Below, piece by piece: positions 8,245 through 16,981 of a DNA stretch of 64,000 nt. The DNA is from Lewinellaceae bacterium (GTDB lineage: Bacteria > Bacteroidota > Bacteroidia > Chitinophagales > Saprospiraceae). A model generated the notes under the pieces. It was not told where the DNA came from and did not search any database. It worked only from the letters and a program-made list of their open reading frames with translations. The translations under genes and the position numbers were made by a program. The first letter of the stretch is position 1; every line of letters starts with the position of its first letter. The stretch spans positions 1,984,001-2,048,000 of the forward strand of contig JACJYL010000001.1 of NCBI GenBank assembly GCA_020636105.1, read 5' to 3'.

Positions 8245-8379
8245 TTATATAAAATTATGCTTTTGGCTCCGTTTGTTGCCATTAACTCTAAAAAAATCAA
8301 CCTCTTTATAAGCAAGCCAATCAATTACGTCACAAGTAGTAGGATCAAATTCTTTCGTGAGAATTAAGATTTTTTTCAT
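8245..8379 (-). pseudogene. gwsG, N-terminal stub of ATP-grasp peptide maturase
   Basis: 44 codons from ATG 8379: MKKILILTKEFDPTTCDVID then WLAYKEVDFFRVNGN, the characteristic start of grasp-with-spasm ATP-grasp maturases (MILILSxxxDxSTxxVIDWL...RING). The frame stops at 8245; the remaining about 270 codons, with the whole ATP-grasp fold, are missing, and only about 80 bp separate it from the gwsS remnant. It starts 2 bp after the stop of the TlpA-like gene at 8382, so it was probably co-transcribed with it. The order gwsG then gwsS is the normal one. Non-functional as it stands. Confidence 0.8.
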
Positions 8380-8381
8380 CC

Positions 8382-9245
8382 TTAATTTAGATACTTATTT
8401 AACTCAATTGGGTCTAAACCCATCTTAATTATTTTACCATCGATATCAAATAAAGCCCCGTAAGGAAACCCATTTTGATGAAAATGTCTTTGAACTGATT
8501 TCGTAGAAATTCCGTTGATCCAGTTAATATTTTTTTTCGAAATATATTTTTTTATTTCTGCAATATCATCTCCTGAGTTCAAACTTATGATTGTTATATT
8601 CCTATTAGTGGCTGCAATTTTTTTTAAATCTTCCATTGCCTTTAAACACGGTTCACACCACAAGCCCCAAAAATCAACATAGACTAACTTACCCGCCCCT
8701 TGATAATCTTTGAAATTAGCTATCGAACCATCCAAAAGGGAAAATTCAATATTGGGTAGTTTATCAATTAGTTTCATAGAAGGGACTACATCCTCACGGT
8801 CATCAATATTTACCAGATTAATGAAGGTAGCCTTTGGATCAATTTTGGAAATCTTAAAAAGATCGCCATTCGCTTCAAAATAATTAACATCTTGAATCAC
8901 CGCTACTGAAATACTGGTAATATCATGGATATAAACTTCCTGAATTCCTTCAGGGGCTATAAAAAGATGATCTATTCCTACTTCATTGAAAATACCGTTT
9001 TGGTTCATATCTCCAACTGCCAGATTGAATGAATTATTTTTGTAAGAAAAAATCGAACCTTTTATTTTTAGTGTTGCTATAGAAGGTTTTAATTTTACCC
9101 ATTGTAAATAAGGGATAACTGATTTGGGTAGAAAATTTTGATTAAGATCCAATCTAATTTCCTGAATTGGATCGGACTTTATACTCTTACATGAAAAGCA
9201 CAGTATGACTAGAGTCGAAATGAAAATAAAAGAAATTAACCTCAT
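8382..9245 (-). CDS. TlpA-like redoxin lipoprotein with long N-terminal domain
   Basis: 287 residues. Signal peptide with a lipobox-like LCFSC (Cys19). Residues 20-160 form an N-terminal domain without a recognised family. Residues about 165-287 are a TlpA-type thioredoxin domain with FWGLWCEPCLKA (redox pair CEPC) and the cis-Pro region GFPYGALFD. Probably an outer- or inner-membrane-anchored periplasmic reductase. It lies immediately upstream of the gwsG stub, so it may once have belonged to the RiPP locus; alternatively the neighbourhood is coincidental. Confidence 0.83.
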   Translation of the reverse strand: MRLISFIFISTLVILCFSCKSIKSDPIQEIRLDLNQNFLPKSVIPYLQWVKLKPSIATLKIKGSIFSYKNNSFNLAVGDMNQNGIFNEVGIDHLFIAPEGIQEVYIHDITSISVAVIQDVNYFEANGDLFKISKIDPKATFINLVNIDDREDVVPSMKLIDKLPNIEFSLLDGSIANFKDYQGAGKLVYVDFWGLWCEPCLKAMEDLKKIAATNRNITIISLNSGDDIAEIKKYISKKNINWINGISTKSVQRHFHQNGFPYGALFDIDGKIIKMGLDPIELNKYLN

Positions 9246-9447
9246 GTTTTAATCTTTTTGATGTGGTGGATCATGGGTAAGGTGTCCACTTCCCCTAAGC
9301 TGCAACCGCTTTAAAGTAGAGATTCTTACTTCATCCTCAGGAAAAAAATAACCTGGCTGCACCACATATCACCATAACCATAATTATTCCAAAGCCCAGG
9401 GAAAACCAGCTGGAAATTATTTGTCATTTGCCCGTTTTACAGGAAAA

Positions 9448-12400
9448 TCACTTAAAAAGCAAATGGGTGTTTTCCGCTTCGTTTAATTTCGACATAAAAA
9501 CCTTAAAGGCTGAAAATTCTTCAGGTTTCACATTTTGTCTGTTAACAGTATAAACCCTATGAACTTTTAATTGATCCGAACCATTTCTTTCAAAATTCAA
9601 ATTATAATAACACCCTTTGTATTCCAGATGCACATCTTCTGGAATTTCAACGAACGAATGTCCCTCTGGCAGTCCGATCTCAATGGTTTCTTCATAACGA
9701 TCCACATCTTCATAATTGACAAAATCAAAATCCAGGGTTCTTTCACTGTCTTCAAAAATATTCATCCTCACCAGGATATCTGAAAAAGGAACCTTAACAG
9801 ACCTGAATGATCCCAATTTCAATACATCATTATCAACCGTGATATCGAAACTGAATATAGCCGTATCCAACCGTGGTTCGAGTTTTTTAAAGTCCAAAGC
9901 ATCCAGCGTCAAAGCGGAATTAAAATCATTGGATATACTTTGTTTTAATTTATCTTTTTGTTCCTTTTCATCACTGTAAAAATAGGTTTTACACATTCCC
10001 GAAGCATAAACCCCTGTTTTGATGTTCTCCTTTCGGATTTTCATTTTAAAATCATCGGTTATATTAACCTTTGAATGACGGAAAACTTCATTTTTATACC
10101 CTTCATTAAATGCCAGGTAGGTGAGATGAATATCTTCCGAAATATTATTTCCGGTTGGAATTTCCAGAATGGACGCCCCATTATGACTATTGTATAAATA
10201 CCCGAAAGGAAGATCCGGATCAGTAAGTTCCAGAAATTTATCACCTTTTTCGAGATGGACTTTTACGATGCAGTGATTAAAATTTAAAGAAGGTAACAGG
10301 ACGCTGTTTTGTCCGTTGTCACTCGTATTGACCAATACCAATTCAGCATCCAAACCCGCAACCCTCGCCAGGGACACAAATAGGGTTGAAACATCTTTGC
10401 AATCACCAAGCCTGGAATGATAAACCTGGGAGGCCTTCTGGGGAATGTAACCACTTTGCCTGAAATCAATAGAACTGTAATTAATGTTCTTTGCCACAAA
10501 ATTGTAAATCACTTTTGCTTTTTCCTCGTCGGAAAGATCCTTTTCGCTACCGTCAAACAACTCTCCGGCTAAAGTCTTTATGGTATAATCCGGTATTGCC
10601 TGATAAGTGGACAGATCACTAAACCATTGGACAATATCCTTCCAGGAATAATTTACGGCTACATGCACGGTTTGGGCAATATCATAAAAAGGGAGAGCAT
10701 TCGATTCGTTTTTTACTACCTCAGGACTGTTTACACTCCATTTATATATTTTGAAACCCTCTTTCTGGCTTATTTCAGGAACCACGGAAGCATTAAAACA
10801 AGTATCTATTACCGAGACCCCATCTTCTACATAAAGGTTATATTCTTCCTCATAAACCGGAGTAAAGGAATTCAGCGAAAAAACATCACTGATAAACACA
10901 GACGACTTGCCGCCGTTGTACTGTTTTTCCAAATAGGAAACAAAGATATAATCTCCCACCTCAAGATTGATAAAAACAACTTCACCATTGTTTCTTTCCG
11001 CATCGATTTTCTCACCACTTTGCTTAATGGTTTTGGCTTCTTTAATAAAATATTCTATGGTGGAAGTGGTATTAAAAGAGATGTTTTGCCATTCTTCAAT
11101 GGCGCTTTCATCATTCATTTTTAAAACATATTCCTGAGTCCGTCCAATGGCCTTGGATTTAAAAATGACGAGTGATTCAGCATTCCACACAATGTCATAG
11201 GCATTTTTTACCGGTGGCACAAAGGAAGAATTGTAGGAGGCAATTTTTTCGGCGGGATCAATTTCAGGAATCATATCTTGAATTTTTGTAAGTCCTTTTA
11301 ATTCGCGGATATTTTCATTCACCTCAAAAGAAAACGGGAAATAACGCAATGATTCATTATAATAAAAAATGGCCTTTTCATTGTTCCCGGCTGCTTTGTT
11401 CAGAAATGCCAAATCGGATAAGGTATTAAAATCAGAAGGCCTGTTTTGCAAAATGGTCTGGCAAATTTCAATGGCCTCTTTAAACCTGGATTGCCTGGTT
11501 AAGAGATTCACCATGCTGCCATAAGGACCCACTTCAACGGGAAACAATTCATGATATTTTTGCAACAAACCCATCGCTTTTTCCGGCTTACCCTCTTTTA
11601 GGTAATTATTCACCAATTCCATAAGGGCCTGGTTACTGAAATTATTTTCTAAAAATTTTTCTAAAATTGAATTGGCCTTTACCGGATTGGACAGGTAAGA
11701 TTTTTCCATTTTGTATTTGGAGACTTGTGCCAAATTATCGTCAGGAAATGATTTGGAAAAATCATCAATCATCTTCAGCAATTTTTCAACATCCTCATCC
11801 ATAGAGGCTAACACTATCTTAAATGAAATGTCCAGGTACTCGTCATAATATCTGGATAAATACAGATCAGAGTATTCCTTGACTTTAAGCTTATTGCCTT
11901 CATTATAATATTTATCAATTTTATTTTTCAACACATCCCTGTCTTCGGCGTAAATTTCCTGAAACAGGTCGTAGTATTTATTCTGGTTGGTATTGTTATT
12001 GGCTTTGGTGGACAGCAAAACCATATTTAAAAGGACGAGATAGTTTTTCGGATGTTCCTTGTAAAGCATCTCCAGAATACTTTCCGCTTTTTCCAGTTCT
12101 TTTGATCTGAAATAGGATTTCGCCAATAATATTTCATACAAAAGATCATCGGTTTTTTCCGCCTGCTCTTCCAGGTAACGAACCGCAAAATGAGGTATGG
12201 TTTCAGTCTCTTCGACACCCTTTTGGAAAGGGCGGTAATAACAGCTGCTCTCCGGCCAAATTGGATTATTTTCGGTATCCGTCAATCGGATGGTAAAACT
12301 TGTATTTCCCAGATCAGTATCTCCTGATTGTACCAGAATCCTGTTAAAACCTTTATTCATCCTGCACTTTATCCTGAAATAATCAATATCGGTTTCCCTT

Positions 12401-13218
12401 GGCTCCTGTTCCCAAAAAATTAATGAATCATTTAACCATAACTTTAAGGTTCCCGTATATCCAAATTTCAATATCAATTCCTGATCTTCGGGAGATTCTA
12501 TGAAAGTCTGGCCATAAATAATTGAATTATCTCCCAGAAAATATGCGTCTTTGGCAATATAACCATCTTTTCCACTGGTACCAGGTTTAAACCAACCGAT
12601 CTCCGCTCCATACCTGGAAGTAAACCGCGCTGTGGTATCCGGATGGGAAAGAACTCCAAAATCCTTGTCGTACCCGCTGTTCATCACATTATCAAAGGGG
12701 CCCAGGAATAACCAATTATCGATATAATTGATCTTGTTGAAATATTTTTGAGCCTTGCTTTTATCAAATGCCCATAAATAATGAGTACTCAATCTGTAGT
12801 CACATGCCACGTCAAGCTTTCCTTTGTTTGCCTTATTTTTTTCTAATTTTTGAAGAAATTTTAACTGTGAGGGCTTTTTCTTAAAGGAGAGTCCAACGGC
12901 CCCTTCCTCGAACCATAAAGCGTAAAGGGCCGGAAACGGGTCGGCGGAAAGGTCAAAAAAAGTTTCAAATACCTGAGTAGCTTCCTTTGTTTTGTTTTGC
13001 CGCTCATACAACATGGTGAGACATAACAGGGCATTTTCCTTACAGGCCGGATCCTTTAGTGCTGCTTCAAATTGAGCAATCGCTTCGTCAACATTGGCAT
13101 TGTCGAGGGCTTTCCAGGCCAACTCATAGGCATTTTGGCTATTGCCGGTAATAAAAAAACCAAGGCTTGCCAATAAAATCAAAAGGCTTCTTGTTCGAAA
13201 GTTGTGTGTTATTTTCAT
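9448..13218 (-). CDS. Giant secreted TPR, DUF3857 and transglutaminase-like protein
   Basis: 1256 residues with a signal peptide (cleavage near GNSQ, residue 28). Residues 29-130 are TPR-like; 165-310 form a beta-rich domain (WLFLGPFDN ... WLNDSLIFWEQ) like PA14/lectin folds; 345-640 are more TPR units (ARKTYF-like repeats such as AKSYFRSKELEKAESILEML); about 680-860 is DUF3857; about 880-1030 is a transglutaminase-like domain with the triad Cys940 (GDCKD), His about 982 (FNHCIV) and Asp about 1000 (LTDPD). The triad is intact, unlike the second DUF3857 protein at 51748. Probably a periplasmic or surface protein of unknown substrate. No neighbouring gene suggests a pathway. Confidence 0.85.
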   Translation of the reverse strand: MKITHNFRTRSLLILLASLGFFITGNSQNAYELAWKALDNANVDEAIAQFEAALKDPACKENALLCLTMLYERQNKTKEATQVFETFFDLSADPFPALYALWFEEGAVGLSFKKKPSQLKFLQKLEKNKANKGKLDVACDYRLSTHYLWAFDKSKAQKYFNKINYIDNWLFLGPFDNVMNSGYDKDFGVLSHPDTTARFTSRYGAEIGWFKPGTSGKDGYIAKDAYFLGDNSIIYGQTFIESPEDQELILKFGYTGTLKLWLNDSLIFWEQEPRETDIDYFRIKCRMNKGFNRILVQSGDTDLGNTSFTIRLTDTENNPIWPESSCYYRPFQKGVEETETIPHFAVRYLEEQAEKTDDLLYEILLAKSYFRSKELEKAESILEMLYKEHPKNYLVLLNMVLLSTKANNNTNQNKYYDLFQEIYAEDRDVLKNKIDKYYNEGNKLKVKEYSDLYLSRYYDEYLDISFKIVLASMDEDVEKLLKMIDDFSKSFPDDNLAQVSKYKMEKSYLSNPVKANSILEKFLENNFSNQALMELVNNYLKEGKPEKAMGLLQKYHELFPVEVGPYGSMVNLLTRQSRFKEAIEICQTILQNRPSDFNTLSDLAFLNKAAGNNEKAIFYYNESLRYFPFSFEVNENIRELKGLTKIQDMIPEIDPAEKIASYNSSFVPPVKNAYDIVWNAESLVIFKSKAIGRTQEYVLKMNDESAIEEWQNISFNTTSTIEYFIKEAKTIKQSGEKIDAERNNGEVVFINLEVGDYIFVSYLEKQYNGGKSSVFISDVFSLNSFTPVYEEEYNLYVEDGVSVIDTCFNASVVPEISQKEGFKIYKWSVNSPEVVKNESNALPFYDIAQTVHVAVNYSWKDIVQWFSDLSTYQAIPDYTIKTLAGELFDGSEKDLSDEEKAKVIYNFVAKNINYSSIDFRQSGYIPQKASQVYHSRLGDCKDVSTLFVSLARVAGLDAELVLVNTSDNGQNSVLLPSLNFNHCIVKVHLEKGDKFLELTDPDLPFGYLYNSHNGASILEIPTGNNISEDIHLTYLAFNEGYKNEVFRHSKVNITDDFKMKIRKENIKTGVYASGMCKTYFYSDEKEQKDKLKQSISNDFNSALTLDALDFKKLEPRLDTAIFSFDITVDNDVLKLGSFRSVKVPFSDILVRMNIFEDSERTLDFDFVNYEDVDRYEETIEIGLPEGHSFVEIPEDVHLEYKGCYYNLNFERNGSDQLKVHRVYTVNRQNVKPEEFSAFKVFMSKLNEAENTHLLFK

Positions 13219-13333
13219 TTTTAAAAGTTAATTGTAATTTGGGAAATAGCATGGGTATGCTTTCAAACTCAAAGCAAATAAAAGGAATAAAAAGTATAAA
13301 AACCCAAGGATGGGTAAGAAAAAGTATGCTATG

Positions 13334-14071
13334 CTAAATTTTTTCCGGCAATCGCTTCAAAGTTTCCGTCGTTGCCGCCACCGTACCCAACGGCAGCGCA
13401 ATTAAAAACCCGATCCCCGTCAACAACAACAGCATAAAAACCGTCCCATTTCCAAGCGCCAGTCCTTTGTTTTTTCGCAAAAAATTTACACTGCCCTCTA
13501 CCCTGTAATATCTTTCGAGGGTGTAATCCATATTGCCGAAACCGGCATAATAGGCCTGGATGAGAAAAATGATGATGGCAACAAAAGGAGAAAAAACAGG
13601 AATCAGGCCAAAAAGCAAAACGACTACGGTAAAAAACAATTCCCGGATGATATTTCTGACCGCCAGCCTGAGTCCGCGCACAAAATCACTGATGATCATT
13701 TTCAGGGTGGGCGTCTGGGCACTGCTGCCAAACCTCTTTTTTTCAATGCTTTCAGAAAGGAAACTCATAAAGGGAGAAGCAATGATCATGACGATATATT
13801 TGAACAGCAGTAATCCAACAATAGCCACCAGCAATCCCCCGAAAATATTGGCTACTTTATCTACCATACCGCTGCCCCATTCAAAAGGGTAAAACGACAC
13901 CAGCCAGCCTCCAATATCATCAGAAGAGGCCCAGGCTCCGGCAAAAATGCCTATCCCCAATAAAAAGCTGATGATGCCGGGAATCATCACATATTTCCAC
14001 AAACGATAACGGGAAATATCCTCAAATGCTTTTCCATAAGCGGTGACACCGGCCATAAAATCTTTTACCAT
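13334..14071 (-). CDS. EI24/CysZ-like integral membrane protein
   Basis: 245 residues with four or more hydrophobic helices: around 30-50 (IPGIISFLLGIGIFAGAW), 75-100 (IFGGLLVAIVGLLLFKYIVM), 140-170 and 210-240 (ALGNGTVFMLLLLTGIGFLI). The start FMAGVTAYGKAFEDISRYRL and the PF(M)SFLSESIEKK segment fit the EI24 domain family, which includes the sulfate transporter CysZ. No cysteine biosynthesis gene is adjacent, so sulfate transport is not supported by context. It is transcribed alone between a 115-bp and a 243-bp gap. Confidence 0.8.
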   Translation of the reverse strand: MVKDFMAGVTAYGKAFEDISRYRLWKYVMIPGIISFLLGIGIFAGAWASSDDIGGWLVSFYPFEWGSGMVDKVANIFGGLLVAIVGLLLFKYIVMIIASPFMSFLSESIEKKRFGSSAQTPTLKMIISDFVRGLRLAVRNIIRELFFTVVVLLFGLIPVFSPFVAIIIFLIQAYYAGFGNMDYTLERYYRVEGSVNFLRKNKGLALGNGTVFMLLLLTGIGFLIALPLGTVAATTETLKRLPEKI

Positions 14072-14229
14072 CTTCGTTTTTTTGTTGACAAAATAAAAAG
14101 GTTCTGCACTCCGATCAAAATTAATCTATGCACGGACTTTTTTTTTCGATAAAAAATGCCCCCAAAGCGCAGAGGGCATTGGAGGCATTTTTTAATCTTG
14201 CATTAAAATCCTTTCTTAGCGGATGGTTC

Positions 14230-14304
14230 AAAAATAAATTTACATTTTTATGCGCTGACTCCACTTTTGGGGCGGAGGGGTGGCAAAAGTGTAAATTTAT
14301 TTTT
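14230..14304. repeat. Imperfect palindrome between genes
   Basis: Outer arms AAAAATAAATTTACA (14230-14244) and TGTAAATTTATTTTT (14290-14304) are exact inverted repeats of 15 bases; an inner pair CACTTTTG/CAAAAGTG lies at 14262-14269 and 14284-14291. The element sits just beyond the stop of the 464-residue protein gene on the minus strand, upstream of the EI24 gene. It may be a transcription terminator or a small mobile palindrome. Confidence 0.55.
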
Positions 14305-14314
14305 TCCGCGTTTC

Positions 14315-15709
14315 CTATTCTTTCGGTTTGCGTTTACGGCGCGTCTTAAACAGTTCCACTACCTCTTTATCCGTTTGGAAATTCAAATCGACAAAGAAAG
14401 TGGAAACGAATTTTTTGATATCCTGGTAGTCTTTTCCACGTTTGTCTGTAAACCGCTTGAGTAATTTACGAATATACTTCATCGAGAGGTCTTCCAGTTT
14501 TTGATTGAACTTCTGGTTGACAAAAACCTCCATATAAACCGGGAAGTGTTTCGAAATTTCAAAAAAGTCGGTATAAGCGTCTGCTCCCAGGTTGCTGATG
14601 AACCGAACAAAACAATCGTAGATGGTTGACCGGACACATTCATTGACGAGCGACAACCCTTCGTGTTTGTCATAAAATCCTTTTACGGCAGCCTGTACTT
14701 CTTCAGAAATGTATCCTTTATCCTGGATCATATCCATCAATTCGTAATAAACGGATAGGTCGTCCTTGATTTTTTTATTTACAACAGAGGAAATGCGTGC
14801 ATCGGCTTCTGGTTTGAGGTCAATTTCGGAACTCTTATGCAATTCGAGTACGAAGTGCAGAAATTGTTCTGAGAATTCCTCATTTTCCTTCCTGATTTCA
14901 TTAAAAACCGTTTCCAGGTTCTTATGATCTTTTTCACTCAAATCAAAATAACCGGCAACAAGTGCCATCAACTGCAGGTGTTCTTCTGTTCCTTTGAGCT
15001 CATCATTGTTGATAAACTGCATCAAGGGCTCAATGAGGGAGGAATTATCAACATCCTCCGCATTCACCCTGACAATGAGGAAACTCTTTAAAGAAGTAAA
15101 TAACACCTTCAGCTCAATAGCGCTTTGAGGGAAATCAGCCGTTTGGAAATGATCGTGAACAAACTGACGTTTGTAACGGATCAAGCCCTGCTTACGCTCC
15201 AGCACATCACGGTATTTGGGGAGTTTATGCCCCATGAGGTAATGACGTACCCGACGGTTATCGATTTCATTGATCAGGTTGGTAATCCAGATATCACTAC
15301 TGAAGGCAAAGCCCATCTGTATAGACTGACCGATTCTTCTTTTGAGGATATCAAAATTGGCAGAATTGCAAATGGTAAGCAATACCGCTTTAAAATGTTC
15401 CTGGGGACGAGCGTACTTGAACTGCGCGTTTAATTCTCCCCTCAAAACCGAATACCCCAGTAATTTAGGCAAAAACAACCCTTCAAAACGATCGTCCAGC
15501 ATAAGCTTTTCCAACTCGATGAGCTGCAACGGGTTTTGTCTGGCAACCTCATTGTGCAATACAGCAAGATGGGGCTCGAATTTTTCTTTCAGCTGAACAT
15601 AATCCTCATCCTCTTCATTTTCGAGATAGGCTGCTAATTCATCAGATTCCTGAATATGCACAGCGAGTTCTTCAAGTTTTTCCTTATAGTTTTCTTGTAA
15701 ATCCAACAT
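14315..15709 (-). CDS. Hypothetical helical cytoplasmic protein
   Basis: 464 residues from ATG 15709 (MLDLQENYKEKLEEL). An in-frame TTG at 15814 would place the start inside the promoter-leader region and is rejected. No signal peptide or membrane helix; composition is charged and alpha-helical throughout, with acidic clusters (YLENEEDEDYVQ) and a basic C-terminus (FKTRRKRKPKE). No domain was recognised; it resembles HEAT-like or scaffold proteins only in general composition. It has its own promoter at 15838-15870 and a leader with a long hairpin at 15731-15767. Confidence 0.75.
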   Translation of the reverse strand: MLDLQENYKEKLEELAVHIQESDELAAYLENEEDEDYVQLKEKFEPHLAVLHNEVARQNPLQLIELEKLMLDDRFEGLFLPKLLGYSVLRGELNAQFKYARPQEHFKAVLLTICNSANFDILKRRIGQSIQMGFAFSSDIWITNLINEIDNRRVRHYLMGHKLPKYRDVLERKQGLIRYKRQFVHDHFQTADFPQSAIELKVLFTSLKSFLIVRVNAEDVDNSSLIEPLMQFINNDELKGTEEHLQLMALVAGYFDLSEKDHKNLETVFNEIRKENEEFSEQFLHFVLELHKSSEIDLKPEADARISSVVNKKIKDDLSVYYELMDMIQDKGYISEEVQAAVKGFYDKHEGLSLVNECVRSTIYDCFVRFISNLGADAYTDFFEISKHFPVYMEVFVNQKFNQKLEDLSMKYIRKLLKRFTDKRGKDYQDIKKFVSTFFVDLNFQTDKEVVELFKTRRKRKPKE

Positions 15710-15730
15710 AATATTGGTTCCTTTTAAAGG

Positions 15731-15767
15731 TAAACCTGATAGTGCATCAAAGGCACTACCAGGTTTA
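15731..15767 (-). promoter_or_regulatory. Leader hairpin upstream of the 464-residue protein
   Basis: TAAACCTGATAGTGC (15731-15745) and GCACTACCAGGTTTA (15753-15767) are inverted repeats of 15 bases with a single mismatch and a 7-base loop. It lies in the predicted 5' untranslated RNA, about 20 nucleotides before the ATG, between the promoter at 15838-15870 and the gene. It could control translation or RNA stability. An attenuator is less likely because no U-run follows on the minus strand. Confidence 0.6.
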
Positions 15768-15837
15768 CTAATTATTTTTAGAATAAAGTATAGCCAAGTA
15801 TCGGGTGGAAACAAAAGTATGAATGCCTTCCACTCCG

Positions 15838-15870
15838 CAAATATACATTTTATAAAATATAAACGACAAA
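15838..15870 (-). promoter_or_regulatory. Bacteroidota-type promoter
   Basis: On the minus strand TTTG (15867-15870) is followed after 21 bp by TATATTTG (15838-15845), the -33/-7 pattern used by the Bacteroidota primary sigma factor. It would start transcription near 15831 and give the gene starting at 15709 a leader of about 120 nucleotides. Within 15710-16032 the only other elements seen are the leader hairpin and the rpsP terminator. Confidence 0.6.
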
Positions 15871-15970
15871 CAAAAGTGTAAAGAGTGCAATAAAATTTAT
15901 TAATTCGGTCAGGAAAAAGTTACTAAAAATCATCCTTTTCCGGCACTAAAAATTTATCCATTGCAAAATT

Positions 15971-16002
15971 AAAGCCCGGGCGAAATCAATCGACCGGGCT
16001 TT
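15971..16002 (-). terminator. rpsP terminator
   Basis: AAAGCCCGG (15971-15979) pairs with CCGGGCTTT (15994-16002), loop of 14 bases, 31 bp beyond the rpsP stop codon. GC-rich stem with T's at its foot on the minus strand: a standard intrinsic terminator. Confidence 0.8.
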
Positions 16003-16032
16003 AAAACTAAACTTAAAACGAATCAGGAGAAA

Positions 16033-16689
16033 TTACTCTGCTTTTTCGTCTTCATTTTCGACAGCTGGTGTTTCGTCTTCTACTGAAGCTTCAACCTCAG
16101 GTGCTACTTCTTCCGCTGCAGGGGCTTCTGTTTCCGCTACTGCTTCCACTGCCATTTCTGCAGCTTCTTCTGCCGCATTTTTCTCAGCCGCAATTTCTGC
16201 AAGGGTTTTGTGCTCTTCAGCCTTAGGCGTATCGTTACCAAAAGCAGCAGTTTCCTTAACGGTCGGAGCCGGAGGAGGAGGTGCTGATCCGGACACTCTT
16301 TCGTGGAAAGCTACTTTTTCGGCTAATGTTTGTGCCACTCTCTGGGCGATTTTAGCTTCTTTCAAGTCTATCCATTCCGCTAATTTAGCCTCGGCCTGTT
16401 CCTCGGTTAAAGCACCTTTTGAAACACCACGCTGAAGATGTTTTTTGTATAAAACACCTTTAAAGCGCAAAATTGCACGTGCGGTATCTGTAGGTTGAGC
16501 ACCTTTCATCAACCAATCATAAGCTGCATCACGATCCAATTCGATCGTTGCAGGTTTTGTCATAGGATTATATACACCAAGGTTCTGGATGAATTTACCA
16601 TCTCTCGGTGATCTCGCATCTGCTACCACTATGTGGTAAAATGGGCGTTTTTTACGTCCTTTTCTCTGTAATCTGATCTTTACAGCCAT
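16033..16689 (-). CDS. rpsP: 30S ribosomal protein S16 with long acidic tail
   Basis: 218 residues. The first about 80 are ribosomal protein S16 (MAVKIRLQRKGRKKRPFYHI, VADARSPRDGKFI, LGVYNPMTKP, GAQPTDTARAIL). S16 helps 30S assembly and usually has 80-90 residues in most bacteria. Here a further about 138 residues follow: a helical segment (KGALTEEQAEAKLAEW), then Ala/Glu/Pro/Val-rich low-complexity sequence ending EDEKAE. Extended S16 is common in Bacteroidota, but this tail is long. The rimM-trmD genes that often follow S16 are not adjacent. Promoter -7 element at 16757-16764, terminator at 15971-16002. Confidence 0.95.
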   Translation of the reverse strand: MAVKIRLQRKGRKKRPFYHIVVADARSPRDGKFIQNLGVYNPMTKPATIELDRDAAYDWLMKGAQPTDTARAILRFKGVLYKKHLQRGVSKGALTEEQAEAKLAEWIDLKEAKIAQRVAQTLAEKVAFHERVSGSAPPPPAPTVKETAAFGNDTPKAEEHKTLAEIAAEKNAAEEAAEMAVEAVAETEAPAAEEVAPEVEASVEDETPAVENEDEKAE

Positions 16690-16756
16690 TAGATTTTATT
16701 GTTTGGTTTAACCATATCCACGTACTCCCATTAAGGGACGGTGGCATTAACGGGCG

Positions 16757-16764
16757 CAAAGGTA
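16757..16764 (-). promoter_or_regulatory. rpsP promoter -7 element
   Basis: TACCTTTG on the minus strand matches TAnnTTTG exactly, about 68 bp before the rpsP ATG. No clear TTTG was found at the -33 position. Confidence 0.5.
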
Positions 16765-16925
16765 ATCTTTTTTTTGAAATTTCACCCTTTTTATTTTGAA
16801 CCAGGAAAAAAAAATCAAACCAGGATAAGGTGTTGGTTCTACCAGAGAATAAACAAGGTGGGGGGCACCTAAAAATGAAAGCCGGTATATCCTGGAGGGG
16901 GCACTGTGTATTTACTTTTTAAAAG

Positions 16926-16965
16926 GCGGCAGAATTCCCAAAAAAATTCTGGAACATCCTGCCGC
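16926..16965 (-). terminator. Intrinsic terminator
   Basis: GCGGCAG (16926-16932) pairs with CTGCCGC (16959-16965), extended inside by AGAATT/AATTCT. On the minus strand the stem is followed by CCTTTTTA. It lies 17 bp beyond the stop of the gene at 16982-17380. Confidence 0.75.
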
Positions 16966-16981
16966 AGAAACCTCGCAAAAT

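Noticed and set aside
9326..9427. A 33-codon minus-strand frame (begins MTNNFQLVFPGLWNNYGYGD) considered as a RiPP precursor or small gene
   Set aside because: No leader-like motif, no promoter, and it follows the stop of the giant protein gene in a gap where random short frames are expected. Not enough support.
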